The notes beneath the pieces were generated by a model, which saw nothing but the letters and a program-made list of their open reading frames with translations, was not told where the DNA came from and did not search any database. A program made the translations under genes and the position numbers. Positions 51,198-58,761 of a DNA stretch of 64,000 nucleotides are shown here, piece after piece (the stretch's first letter is position 1; each line of letters begins with the position of its first letter). The stretch is from DASZTV01 sp035548125 (GTDB lineage Bacteria; Actinomycetota; Actinomycetes; JAFAQI01): NCBI GenBank assembly GCA_035548125.1, contig DASZTV010000105.1:35138-99137 (forward strand). Reading direction: 5' to 3'.

Positions 51198-52889
51198 ATG
51201 ACTGAGCAGACGGCACGGATGCCGCAGCACCACCGCTACACACCCTTCGCACCCATCGACCTGCCGGACCGTACCTGGCCGAGCAAGGTGATCAGCGGCC
51301 CGCCGCAGTGGTGCAGCGTCGATCTCCGCGACGGCAACCAGGCGCTGATCGACCCCATGGACGCCGAGCGCAAGATGCGCATGTTCAAGCTCCTGGTCGA
51401 CATCGGCTACAACGAGATCGAGGTCGGTTTCCCGGCGGCGAGCCAGACCGACTTCGACTTCATCCGCCAGCTGGTCGAGCAGGACATCGTTCCGGAAAAC
51501 GTGACGATCCAGGTGCTGACGCAGGCACGCGAAGAGCTGATCGAGCGCACCTGCGAGTCGCTGGTCGGCTTCCAGGGCACGGCGCTGATCCACCTGTACA
51601 ACTCGACGTCGACGCTGCAGCGGCGGGTCGTCTTCGGTCTGGACAAGGCGGGCATCAAGGACATCGCGGTCCGCGGCGCCCAGTGGTGCCAGAAGTACGC
51701 CGAGTCGCTGCTGGGCAGCACCGACGTGCGGTGGCAGTACTCACCGGAGTCGTTCACCGGTACCGAGCTCGACTACGCCGTCGAGGTCTGTGAAGCCGTG
51801 ATGGACGTCTGGGAGCCCAGTGCCGACCGCAAGGTGGTGCTGAACCTCCCGGCGACGGTCGAGATGGCCACCCCTAACGTCTATGCCGACTCGATCGAGT
51901 GGTTCGGTCGCAACGTCGCGCGCCGCGACGCGGTGATCCTGAGCCTGCACCCGCACAACGACCGCGGTACGGCGGTCGCGGCGGCGGAGCTCGGCGTGCA
52001 GGCCGGCGCCGACCGGGTGGAGGGCTGCCTGTTCGGAAACGGTGAGCGGACCGGCAACGTGTGCCTGGTCACGCTGGGGCTGAACATCTTCAGCCAGGGC
52101 ATGGATCCGGGCATCGACTTCTCCGACATCGACGAGATCCGTCGCACGGTGGAGTACTGCAACCAGCTGCCGGTCCACCCTCGCCACCCCTACGGCGGCG
52201 ACCTGGTCTACACCGCGTTCAGCGGTTCGCATCAGGACGCCATCAAGAAGGGGTTCGAAGCGCTGGAGCGCGACGCCGCCGAGGCAGGCGTGGCGGTCGA
52301 GGACTACACCTGGGGCGTGCCGTACCTGCCGATCGACCCCATGGACGTCGGGCGCAGCTACGAAGCCGTGATCCGGGTCAACTCGCAGTCCGGCAAGGGC
52401 GGCGTGGCGTACGTGATGAAGTACGACCACCATCTCGACGTCCCGAGACGGATGCAGATCGAGTTCTCCCGCATCGTGCAGACGGTGTGCGACAACGAGG
52501 GTGGAGAGGTAGCTCCGGACAAGATCTGGCAGATGTATCGGGAGACCTACCTGGAACGCACCGAGCCGCTGCAGCTCGTGAGCTACTCCATCAACTCAGG
52601 CGAGATCGACCACATCGAGGCGAAGGTCGTTCACAACGGCGTGGAGCGAGAGATCAGCGGCCAGGGCAACGGCCCGATCGCTGCGCTCGTCCATGCCCTC
52701 GCCGAGGTGGGTATCGACGCCCGGGTGCTCGACTATCACGAGCACGCGCGCAGTGCCGGTGAGGAAGCGCAGGCCGCTGCCTACCTCGAGGTCGCCGTCG
52801 GCGGCCAGGTGCTGTGGGGGTGTGGCGTCTCGCCGAGCATCACCACCGCGTCGCTCTACGCACTGGTCAGTGCGATCAACCGTGCCTGA
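51198..52889 (+). CDS. leuA: 2-isopropylmalate synthase
   Basis: Condenses acetyl-CoA with 2-ketoisovalerate, the committed step of leucine synthesis; 563 residues, the long actinobacterial (LeuA2) type. The metal and catalytic motifs are SVDLRDGNQALIDPM near 52-66 and SLHPHNDRGTAVAAAELG near 251-268, with GCLFGNGERTGN near 277-288. The C-terminal regulatory domain, the site of leucine feedback in this family, follows from about 430. AGGAG ten bases upstream supports ATG 51198. Upstream is the Leu-codon leader; downstream a perfect convergent terminator. Confidence 0.97.
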   Translation: MTEQTARMPQHHRYTPFAPIDLPDRTWPSKVISGPPQWCSVDLRDGNQALIDPMDAERKMRMFKLLVDIGYNEIEVGFPAASQTDFDFIRQLVEQDIVPENVTIQVLTQAREELIERTCESLVGFQGTALIHLYNSTSTLQRRVVFGLDKAGIKDIAVRGAQWCQKYAESLLGSTDVRWQYSPESFTGTELDYAVEVCEAVMDVWEPSADRKVVLNLPATVEMATPNVYADSIEWFGRNVARRDAVILSLHPHNDRGTAVAAAELGVQAGADRVEGCLFGNGERTGNVCLVTLGLNIFSQGMDPGIDFSDIDEIRRTVEYCNQLPVHPRHPYGGDLVYTAFSGSHQDAIKKGFEALERDAAEAGVAVEDYTWGVPYLPIDPMDVGRSYEAVIRVNSQSGKGGVAYVMKYDHHLDVPRRMQIEFSRIVQTVCDNEGGEVAPDKIWQMYRETYLERTEPLQLVSYSINSGEIDHIEAKVVHNGVEREISGQGNGPIAALVHALAEVGIDARVLDYHEHARSAGEEAQAAAYLEVAVGGQVLWGCGVSPSITTASLYALVSAINRA

Positions 52890-52920
52890 CATCACGTCGT
52901 AGCCGGGCTACGACGTGATG
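52890..52920. terminator. Perfect 15-bp bidirectional terminator
   Basis: CATCACGTCGTAGCC (52890-52904) and GGCTACGACGTGATG (52906-52920) are exact inverted repeats around one base. It begins one base after the leuA stop and includes the last codons and stop of the convergent secreted-protein gene. Confidence 0.85.
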
Positions 52921-54338
52921 GAGGACACGTAGGTCGACAGACCGACGATCGCCGTCGCCGTGACCGTCGCCTGCAAGGTGCTGCCGTTGGTCAGCGTCAG
53001 GGTGAAGGCTCCGGAGTTGGTCGCGCCGGCGGCGATCGTCACCGTGGCCGGAGAGAAGGTCTTCAGCCCGGCTCCCGCCGCCACGAGGGCGATCGTGATG
53101 GGGCTGCCCGTCGTGTTGGCGACGACCTGGCCGTTGGCGTCCATCAGCGCAACCTGTGCGGTGAGCGTCCGGGAGTTGCCGTTGGGAACCTCGGGGCTGA
53201 TCGTGCAGGCGTAGGAGATGAGCACGAACGGGCAGCTCACCGTCGGGTTGTAGGAGGCCGACGACGCGGTGGTTGTCACGTTGACGAAGGTGAGGCCGGG
53301 CGGCGTCGGGTTCCCCGCGGTGAAGGTCACCGAGGTGCTGGTGCCCGAGTTGCCTGCACCGTCGGTCTGGGTTGCCTGCACCGTGTACTGGTTGCCGACG
53401 GTGAGTGCGCTGCTTGCGGCCACCGACCACGAGCTGGCGCTGACCGGGGCGCTGAGCGTCTGGATCGGTGATCCGGTGGCGGTTGTGCCGGCGTAGAGCT
53501 TGACGGACACCGTCGAGGCGTCGGCGCTGTGCCCGGAGTCGGAGGCCTGGGAGCCTGCTGTGCCGGTGAACGTCGGCGTCGTGGTGCTCGTCGTCGACCC
53601 GGCGGCCGGAGCAGCGATCGTCACTGCCGGCGCAGCGGTGTCCTTGACCGCTGCGGCGGTCAGGTTGGCCGAGGCGCCGCCGGCGTTGGTCGACCAGACG
53701 GTGATCGTCAGCGGACCGTCGCTCAGCGAGGACAGGTCGATGCCCGTGAAGGCGACCGTGCCCGCCCCGCTCGAGCCGGCCTTTGTCGGCACGGTGACGG
53801 TCGTGGTGCCGTCGCTGATCGTGACGTGGAGGGTGTCGGAAGTAGACGACGTGGCAGGCAGGGTCACGTCGACCTCGGCGTTGGTCTTGTTGCCGGATCC
53901 GACGTAGCCGGTGCCTGCAACCACGACGGATGATGGCTTGGCAGGGGTGGTGGTGCCGCTGAGCGGGCTGGAAGCGCTCGAGATCCAGTTGCCCAAGGTG
54001 CTGTAGACGTCGTACGACGTGGTCGAGCCCGCGGTGAGACCCGTGACAGAGCAGCTCCCGGTCGACCCGGTGATCGTGCAGGCGGGCGAGGACGTCGAGC
54101 CGTGCGGATACACGATGTATCCGGTCGCCGCAGGCGTGGAGGGTCCGGTCGTCACGCTCACAGTCAATCCGGTGGTGCCCGCCGCCGCGGCGGTCACCGT
54201 GACCGGCGAGGAGAGCGTGGTGGAGGTGGCCAGCTGCGTGCCGCTGGCACTCGCGGTGAAGTAGGCGGAGGCCGCTGAGGCGAGCCCGATCACCAATGCG
54301 ATGGTGAGAGCGATCGTCCCGGTCACCTTGCGGGTCAT
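52908..54338 (-). CDS. Secreted repetitive Ig-like surface protein (AYF-type signal)
   Basis: A 476-residue exported protein very rich in Thr, Ser, Ala and Gly. The signal peptide covers 1-25 and ends ASA before YFTASASGT, a junction like those of SipW-type secreted matrix proteins. Several beta-sandwich repeats of about 90 residues follow, for example DTAAPAVTIAAPAAGSTTS and DGAGNSGTSTSVTF. Four Cys occur (ACTITGSTGSC and SCPFVLISYAC), probably two disulfides. No sortase motif or C-terminal helix. Last of four co-oriented genes; the start overlaps the previous stop by four bases. Likely a structural or adhesive protein; the function is inferred only. Confidence 0.75.
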   Translation of the reverse strand: MTRKVTGTIALTIALVIGLASAASAYFTASASGTQLATSTTLSSPVTVTAAAAGTTGLTVSVTTGPSTPAATGYIVYPHGSTSSPACTITGSTGSCSVTGLTAGSTTSYDVYSTLGNWISSASSPLSGTTTPAKPSSVVVAGTGYVGSGNKTNAEVDVTLPATSSTSDTLHVTISDGTTTVTVPTKAGSSGAGTVAFTGIDLSSLSDGPLTITVWSTNAGGASANLTAAAVKDTAAPAVTIAAPAAGSTTSTTTPTFTGTAGSQASDSGHSADASTVSVKLYAGTTATGSPIQTLSAPVSASSWSVAASSALTVGNQYTVQATQTDGAGNSGTSTSVTFTAGNPTPPGLTFVNVTTTASSASYNPTVSCPFVLISYACTISPEVPNGNSRTLTAQVALMDANGQVVANTTGSPITIALVAAGAGLKTFSPATVTIAAGATNSGAFTLTLTNGSTLQATVTATAIVGLSTYVSSITS

Positions 54339-54814
54339 GACGTACGTCCGTTCGCGATGAGCGGGATGGCGAAGGTGGTTCCTTGGCAGCCGTCGGCGGC
54401 CGTGCTGCTCATCGCCACCGAGCCGGGAGCGGCGACGGTGGTGTTCGGCGCGATCGTCGTGGTGGGCAAGGTCCCGGACGTGAACGACACCACCGAGGCG
54501 TTGCAGGTCCCCTTGCCGGCGGTCTGAACCGTTGCCGCACCGGCTTGGCTGATCGAGGTCAGCTTCATCCCGGCGGCCGCGCTGGTGTTCTTCACCGTGA
54601 TCGTGACCGGGACGTTCCCACCCGGATACAGGCCGGCGACCGGGGAGACCGTCGCCGTGAGGGAGACGGTGCCGGTCGCGACGGTCGTGCTGCCGCCACC
54701 GGACACCCGCCAGTACGCCGTGGCGGTGCCGGTGAACGCGACCGCGACGATCGCCGTTCCCAAGGCGATCGTCGCGCCGCGCTGAACTGCAGCGGTGATT
54801 CGGTGGCTCAACAT
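54335..54814 (-). CDS. Secreted two-Cys beta-sandwich protein (AYW-type signal)
   Basis: A 159-residue exported protein. Signal peptide 1-33 with a long hydrophobic core, ending TATA before YWRVSGGG. The mature part has GLYPGGNVPVTITVKNTS, a Cys in KGTCNAS, and a second Cys in DGCQGTTFAIPL near the C-terminus. The same order (PG-strand-N, Cys, late Cys, F-strand) appears in the products at 54823 and 55435, so the three are diverged paralogues. Start is eight bases after the previous gene's stop; the end overlaps the next start. Confidence 0.75.
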   Translation of the reverse strand: MLSHRITAAVQRGATIALGTAIVAVAFTGTATAYWRVSGGGSTTVATGTVSLTATVSPVAGLYPGGNVPVTITVKNTSAAAGMKLTSISQAGAATVQTAGKGTCNASVVSFTSGTLPTTTIAPNTTVAAPGSVAMSSTAADGCQGTTFAIPLIANGRTS

Positions 54815-54822
54815 GTGTGGGG

Positions 54823-55401
54823 TCAGCCCTGCTGTGCGGTGGCTTGGAAGGTGAGGGGGAAGCGCGCGTTCTTGCACGCGTTCTGGTTGCTCGGCAGGTC
54901 GAGCATCGAGATGGCCAGCGGGATCTTGATGCTCTGCCCGGGAGCGACGTCGTAGCGCTCGGCGCCGAGCGCCGACGCGTTGTATTTGGTCGCGCGGATG
55001 CTCTCGGCGGCGGTGCATGACGCCGACGCGTCCCCGACGAGGACCCGAGCGGAGGTCACCCGTGCCGGTTTGTCCCCAGTGTTGGAGACCCGCACCACAA
55101 CGGGGCTGGTGACACCCGGAGCGAGGCCTCCTCGCTGGCTGCCCGAGACCTGGATCGAGACGGGACGGGATTGCGCGCCCACCGGACTCGTGGACTGGCC
55201 CGAGGCCGTCGCGGATCCGGAGCCACCGCCGCCCGAGGGTTGGCCACTGAAGGCGCGAGGGCTCCCGTTCAGCCCATGGATGGCGGTGAACAGCCCCGCG
55301 ACGAGGACGGCAACGACTGCCAGCCACAGCCACAACAGTCCCCGACGGCGACGCTCGCTCTCGTCGTCGGTGCTCGCAGTGCCTAGTGGGTGGTCAGTCA
55401 T
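54823..55401 (-). CDS. Membrane-anchored two-Cys beta-sandwich protein
   Basis: A 192-residue protein with a cytoplasmic basic stretch (ESERRRR), one membrane helix at about 21-41 (LLWLWLAVVAVLVAGLF), a flexible Gly/Ser linker (about 50-70), and an outside domain with the same pattern as its neighbours: LAPGVTSPVVVRVSN, Cys in SASCTAAE, and late Cys in NACKNARFPLTF. In contrast to the neighbours it has no cleavage-like AYW site, so it may be the membrane anchor of the system. GGAGG lies seven bases before the ATG. Confidence 0.75.
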   Translation of the reverse strand: MTDHPLGTASTDDESERRRRGLLWLWLAVVAVLVAGLFTAIHGLNGSPRAFSGQPSGGGGSGSATASGQSTSPVGAQSRPVSIQVSGSQRGGLAPGVTSPVVVRVSNTGDKPARVTSARVLVGDASASCTAAESIRATKYNASALGAERYDVAPGQSIKIPLAISMLDLPSNQNACKNARFPLTFQATAQQG

Positions 55402-55434
55402 TGCCGTCCTCCGGGCGGTTCGGATAGGGAAAGG

Positions 55435-55890
55435 TCAGTTGACGCTGAAGGTGACCGGGATGGTCGCGGTCTTGCACGCGTCCTGGCTCACTCCGGTGTC
55501 GTTCATGCTCAATGTGATGCCGGACCACGAGCCGACGTTGCTGCCGGTCGGGATCTCGGCGTTGACAGCAGCCGTGCCGGAGATCGAGAAGTCGCCGGAC
55601 ACGCAGCCTTCCGGAAGAGTGCCGACCGTCGCGGTCACGGTGCCGATCCGGACCGAGCCCGGGTTCGGGTTGTCGAACTTGCCCGACAGCGCGACGCTGC
55701 CACCCGGGTAGAGGCTCGACGTCGGGGTGGTCGACACCACCGTCACGTTGGAGGTGCTGCCGGTCACTGCAGCGCCGGTGCCAGAGCCGCCCTGGGTCCA
55801 GTAGGCGAAGGCGACGCCACTACCCGCGACGGCCATCGCTCCGGCGCCCAGAACCGCAGCTGCCTTCTTCTTGTTGCTGATCTTGTGCAT
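55435..55890 (-). CDS. Secreted two-Cys beta-sandwich protein (AYW-type signal)
   Basis: A 151-residue exported protein, first of the four-gene cluster. Signal peptide: Lys-rich MHKISNKKK, hydrophobic core, then VAFA before YWTQGGSGTG at about residue 30. The mature domain has SSLYPGGSVALSGKFDN, Cys in PEGCVSGDF and late Cys in DACKTATIPVTF, the shared two-Cys pattern. AAGGGGT lies five bases before the ATG. The 165-base region upstream separates it from the response regulator, which points the same way. The size, the AYW junction and clustering suggest a subunit of an extracellular fibre or matrix; this is inference. Confidence 0.78.
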   Translation of the reverse strand: MHKISNKKKAAAVLGAGAMAVAGSGVAFAYWTQGGSGTGAAVTGSTSNVTVVSTTPTSSLYPGGSVALSGKFDNPNPGSVRIGTVTATVGTLPEGCVSGDFSISGTAAVNAEIPTGSNVGSWSGITLSMNDTGVSQDACKTATIPVTFSVN

Positions 55891-56054
55891 GTGTACCCCT
55901 TGGGAGCAGTCACCCGAGGTGCCGGATTTCGGCCCTCGCGAGCCCCTCTGCGGGGCGCCGAACCTCAAGGTCCACGCTCCGCCGCAACGGCCGCGCGACG
56001 GAATCACAACGTTCGAACAATTCGTCTTTTCGGACGAACCGGGAAGGCGAGAGC
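55891..56054 (-). promoter_or_regulatory. Structured leader/promoter region of the secreted-protein cluster
   Basis: The 164 bases between the response regulator and the first secreted-protein gene contain the palindrome GTTCGAAC (56011-56018), the inverted repeat TTCGTC-N6-GACGAA (56021-56038, possibly the terminator of the regulator gene) and GC hairpins such as GCCCC-N5-GGGGC near 55943-55957. I see no known riboswitch. Operators for the adjacent response regulator are plausible here. Confidence 0.4.
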
Positions 56055-56756
56055 TCAGCCCTCGAAGCGGTAGCCCACTCCTCTGACCGTGTGCAGGTAC
56101 TTCGGTCGGCTCGAGTCGGCCTCGATCTTCAGTCGCAACCGCCGGATGTGCTCGGTCACCGTCGACGGGTCCTGCCACTTCGTGGATGAGCCCCACACCT
56201 GTTCGAGCAGCTGCGCACGGCTGAACACCCGTCGCGGTGACGCTGCGAGCAGGGCCAGCAGGTCGAACTCCTTCGCCGTCGTGTCGATGACCTCGCCGCC
56301 GAGCGCCACCTCGCGCGCGCCGAGGTCCAGGGTCAGCCGGCCGTAGTGAAGCCGCTTCGGCGGCTCGGGGGCTGCGGACCGCCCACCCCTGCGGACCAAC
56401 GCGTAGATGCGGGCGACCAGTTCTGCGCCACTGAAGGGCTTCACGATGTAGTCGTCGGCGCCCATGCGAAGGCCAAGGACACGATCGGTCTCACCGCCGC
56501 GCGCGGACACGAAGATGATCGGGAGGTTCTCGCGACTGCGCATCTCGCTCATCAGGTCGAAGCCGCTGATCTCCGGCATCATGATGTCGAGCAGCACCAC
56601 GTCGGGCTTGCGCTCGGAGAGCAGCTTCAGCGCCGTGGCGGCGTCTGCGGCACAGTCGACGCCGAAGCCCTCGTCGGCGAGCAGGTTCTCGAGCAGGTCG
56701 CGCGTCGGCGCGTCGTCATCGACGACGAGGACATGCAGCGGGCGCCGCGATCGCAT
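56055..56756 (-). CDS. OmpR/PhoB-type response regulator, no kinase nearby
   Basis: A 233-residue two-component regulator. Receiver domain: acidic cluster Asp13-15 (VVDDD), phospho-acceptor Asp57 (LLDIMMPE), Ser84 and Lys106 (VKPF). The C-terminal winged helix has LTLDLGAREVALGGEVIDTT and ends YLHTVRGVGYRFEG. No histidine kinase is next to it. The ATG at 56756 fits TAAAAT seven bases upstream, the best -10 of this kind in the window. It precedes the four secreted-protein genes in the same direction and is their likely regulator. Confidence 0.93.
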   Translation of the reverse strand: MRSRRPLHVLVVDDDAPTRDLLENLLADEGFGVDCAADAATALKLLSERKPDVVLLDIMMPEISGFDLMSEMRSRENLPIIFVSARGGETDRVLGLRMGADDYIVKPFSGAELVARIYALVRRGGRSAAPEPPKRLHYGRLTLDLGAREVALGGEVIDTTAKEFDLLALLAASPRRVFSRAQLLEQVWGSSTKWQDPSTVTEHIRRLRLKIEADSSRPKYLHTVRGVGYRFEG

Positions 56757-56769
56757 CGGGACGATTTTA
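56757..56769 (-). promoter_or_regulatory. Predicted leaderless promoter, -10 TAAAAT
   Basis: On the minus strand TAAAAT (56769-56764), seven bases, then the response regulator ATG at 56756. It lies inside the 24-base gap after the transporter gene. Confidence 0.65.
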
Positions 56770-56780
56770 GGCAATCGGGA

Positions 56781-57683
56781 TCAACCCGGTGCGACGACCG
56801 CGTCTTCCAACGGCGGCTCTTCGCCGGCATCGACCCGTCCGGGCGAGGTCGCGAGGACCGAACCGGCGAGGACCAGCGGGAAACCGACGATCATCCCGAC
56901 GGTGAGGTGCTCGCCGAGTACGGCGATGCCGAGCGCGATCGCCACCGCCGGGTTGACGTACGTGATCACGGTGGCGCGGGTCGGCCCGATCTCCGCGATC
57001 AGCCAGAAGAACACGATGAACGCGAGCGCGGTGCAGACCACGGCGAGACCGACCACCGACCACACGACCTTTGCGTGCAGATGGTGCGGCGGGCTGATGA
57101 TCGCCGCAGGCGCGTAGACGAGCGCAGTGACGCCGAGCGACGCCGCAACGACAGCCAACCCTGGAGCGTCGGCCAGCCGGTGCGACAGGATCAGCGGGCC
57201 GAGCGCGTAGCCCACGGCCACGATCGCGATCTCGCCGACCGCGGTCATGTCGACCTTGCCGACCTGGAGACCGACGAGGGAGGCGACGCCGGCTATCCCG
57301 ACGAGCAGTCCTGCCCACCGGCGCGCGGTCATGACCTCGTTGAGCCCGAGGACTCGGGTGATTCCGATCCCGACGAGCGGCACCGCGGCGACCAGCAGGC
57401 CGGCGAAGGAGCTGGTGAGGTGCTCCTCGGCGCTGCTGAGCAGCAGCCACGGGATCGTCAGCTCGACCGCGGTGTAGAGCAGCACCCAGCGCCAGTGGCC
57501 GCGAAGCCCGCCGAGCACCCCGCGCCACGCCGCGACGGGGAGCAGCAGCAGGGCGCCGATCACGGTGCGACCGAACACCAGATCCGCTGGGCTGAGGTCG
57601 CGGACCGCGACCCGGATCAGCAGGTACGGCACGCCCCAGATGAAGCACATCGCGACGAAGAGCACCCAGCCTCGCCTCGACAC
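56781..57683 (-). CDS. EamA/DMT family transporter
   Basis: A 300-residue membrane protein with ten hydrophobic helices in two EamA repeats (first from WVLFVAMCFIWGVPYLLIRVAV, second from AVGEIAIVAVGYALGPLI). The conserved late motif is ITYVNPAVAIALGIAVLGE. Members export amino acids or other small metabolites, and its position beside leuB makes an amino-acid role thinkable but unproven. The C-terminal tail (about 278-300) is hydrophilic. The GTG start is 22 bases from the leuB start. Confidence 0.88.
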   Translation of the reverse strand: MSRRGWVLFVAMCFIWGVPYLLIRVAVRDLSPADLVFGRTVIGALLLLPVAAWRGVLGGLRGHWRWVLLYTAVELTIPWLLLSSAEEHLTSSFAGLLVAAVPLVGIGITRVLGLNEVMTARRWAGLLVGIAGVASLVGLQVGKVDMTAVGEIAIVAVGYALGPLILSHRLADAPGLAVVAASLGVTALVYAPAAIISPPHHLHAKVVWSVVGLAVVCTALAFIVFFWLIAEIGPTRATVITYVNPAVAIALGIAVLGEHLTVGMIVGFPLVLAGSVLATSPGRVDAGEEPPLEDAVVAPG

Positions 57684-57705
57684 GAGACGACACTACGATC
57701 TGAGG
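57684..57705. promoter_or_regulatory. Divergent leaderless promoters sharing a TA step (EamA gene / leuB)
   Basis: Minus strand: TAGTGT (57695-57690), six bases, GTG at 57683. Plus strand: TACGAT (57694-57699), six bases, GTG at 57706. The two -10 boxes share the TA at 57694-57695. Confidence 0.6.
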
Positions 57706-58752
57706 GTGACCAAGACAGCCCGAATTGCAGTCATCCCCGGCGACGGCATCGGGATCGAGGTCGTGACCGAGGGTCTGAAGGTGCTTCGTACGGCCGTGGA
57801 GCCGGACGGTGTGAAGGTCGAGACCACCGACTACGACCTCGGCGCGGCCCGCTACAACCGCTCCGGCGAGACGCTGCCGGACAGCGTGCTCGAAGAGCTT
57901 CGCCAGTACGACGCGATCCTGCTCGGTGCCGTCGGTGATCCGTCGGTGCCGCCGGGCGTTCTCGAGCGCGGACTGCTGCTGAAGATCCGGTTCGCGTTCG
58001 AGCATGCGGTCAACCTGCGTCCGGTGAAGCTCTACCCGGGCGTCGAGACCCCGCTTGCCGGCGTGTCGCCCGCCGACATCGACATGGTCGTCGTGCGCGA
58101 GGGGACCGAGGGTCCGTACGTCGGGGTCGGCGGCTCGATGCGGACCGGCACCGCCAACGAGGTCGCCACCGAGGAGAGCATCAACACCCGCTACGGCGTG
58201 GAAAGGGTGGTGCGCGACGCGTTCCGGCGCGCCCAGGCCCGGCCGCGCAAGAAGCTGACCCTGGTGCACAAGACGAACGTGCTCGTGCACGCCGGCTCGT
58301 TGTGGCAGCGAACGGTCGACGAGGTCAAGGCGGACTACCCCGACGTCACCGTCGACTACGCGCACGTTGACGCGGCGTGCCTCTACTTCGCCACCCAGCC
58401 GGGTCGGTTCGACGTGGTCGTCACCGACAACCTGTTCGGGGACATCGTCACGGATCTGGGCGCTGCCATCGCCGGCGGCATCGGGCTCGCTGCGAGTGGC
58501 AACCTCAACGTCGACGGCACCGCGCCGAGCATGTTCGAGCCGGTGCACGGCAGCGCGCCCGACATCGCCGGGCAGGGGATCGCCGACCCGACGGCGACCG
58601 TACTGTCGGTGGCGATGCTGCTGGACTCGCTCGGGCTCGCGGATGCGGCCAAGCGGGTCGAGGACGCAGCGGCCGCCGACCTCGCCGAGCGTGGGGACGC
58701 GCAGCGGCGTACCGCTGATATCGGGGATGCGATCGCGGCGAGGCTCGCCTAA
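57706..58752 (+). CDS. leuB: 3-isopropylmalate dehydrogenase
   Basis: NAD-dependent oxidative decarboxylation of 3-isopropylmalate in leucine synthesis; 348 residues. IPGDGIGIEVV at 9-19, LLLKIRFAFEHAVNLRPVKLYPG near 89-111 (substrate Arg residues), REGTEGPYVG near 127-136, VHKTNV near 188-193, and TDNLFGDIVTDLGAAIAGGIGLAASGNL near 236-263 with the metal Asp residues. The shorter actinobacterial type. Its TAA stop codon is part of the -10 box of ilvE. Confidence 0.96.
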   Translation: MTKTARIAVIPGDGIGIEVVTEGLKVLRTAVEPDGVKVETTDYDLGAARYNRSGETLPDSVLEELRQYDAILLGAVGDPSVPPGVLERGLLLKIRFAFEHAVNLRPVKLYPGVETPLAGVSPADIDMVVVREGTEGPYVGVGGSMRTGTANEVATEESINTRYGVERVVRDAFRRAQARPRKKLTLVHKTNVLVHAGSLWQRTVDEVKADYPDVTVDYAHVDAACLYFATQPGRFDVVVTDNLFGDIVTDLGAAIAGGIGLAASGNLNVDGTAPSMFEPVHGSAPDIAGQGIADPTATVLSVAMLLDSLGLADAAKRVEDAAAADLAERGDAQRRTADIGDAIAARLA

Positions 58753-58761
58753 TCTCGACCT
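58750..58761 (+). promoter_or_regulatory. Predicted leaderless promoter built on a stop codon, -10 TAATCT
   Basis: TAATCT at 58750-58755 begins with the TAA stop of leuB; six bases later is the ilvE ATG at 58762. Confidence 0.6.

Noticed and set aside
55891..56054. Cyclic-dinucleotide riboswitch before the secreted-protein cluster.
   Set aside because: The region is structured, but I found none of the conserved core sequences of known c-di-GMP or c-di-AMP riboswitches.
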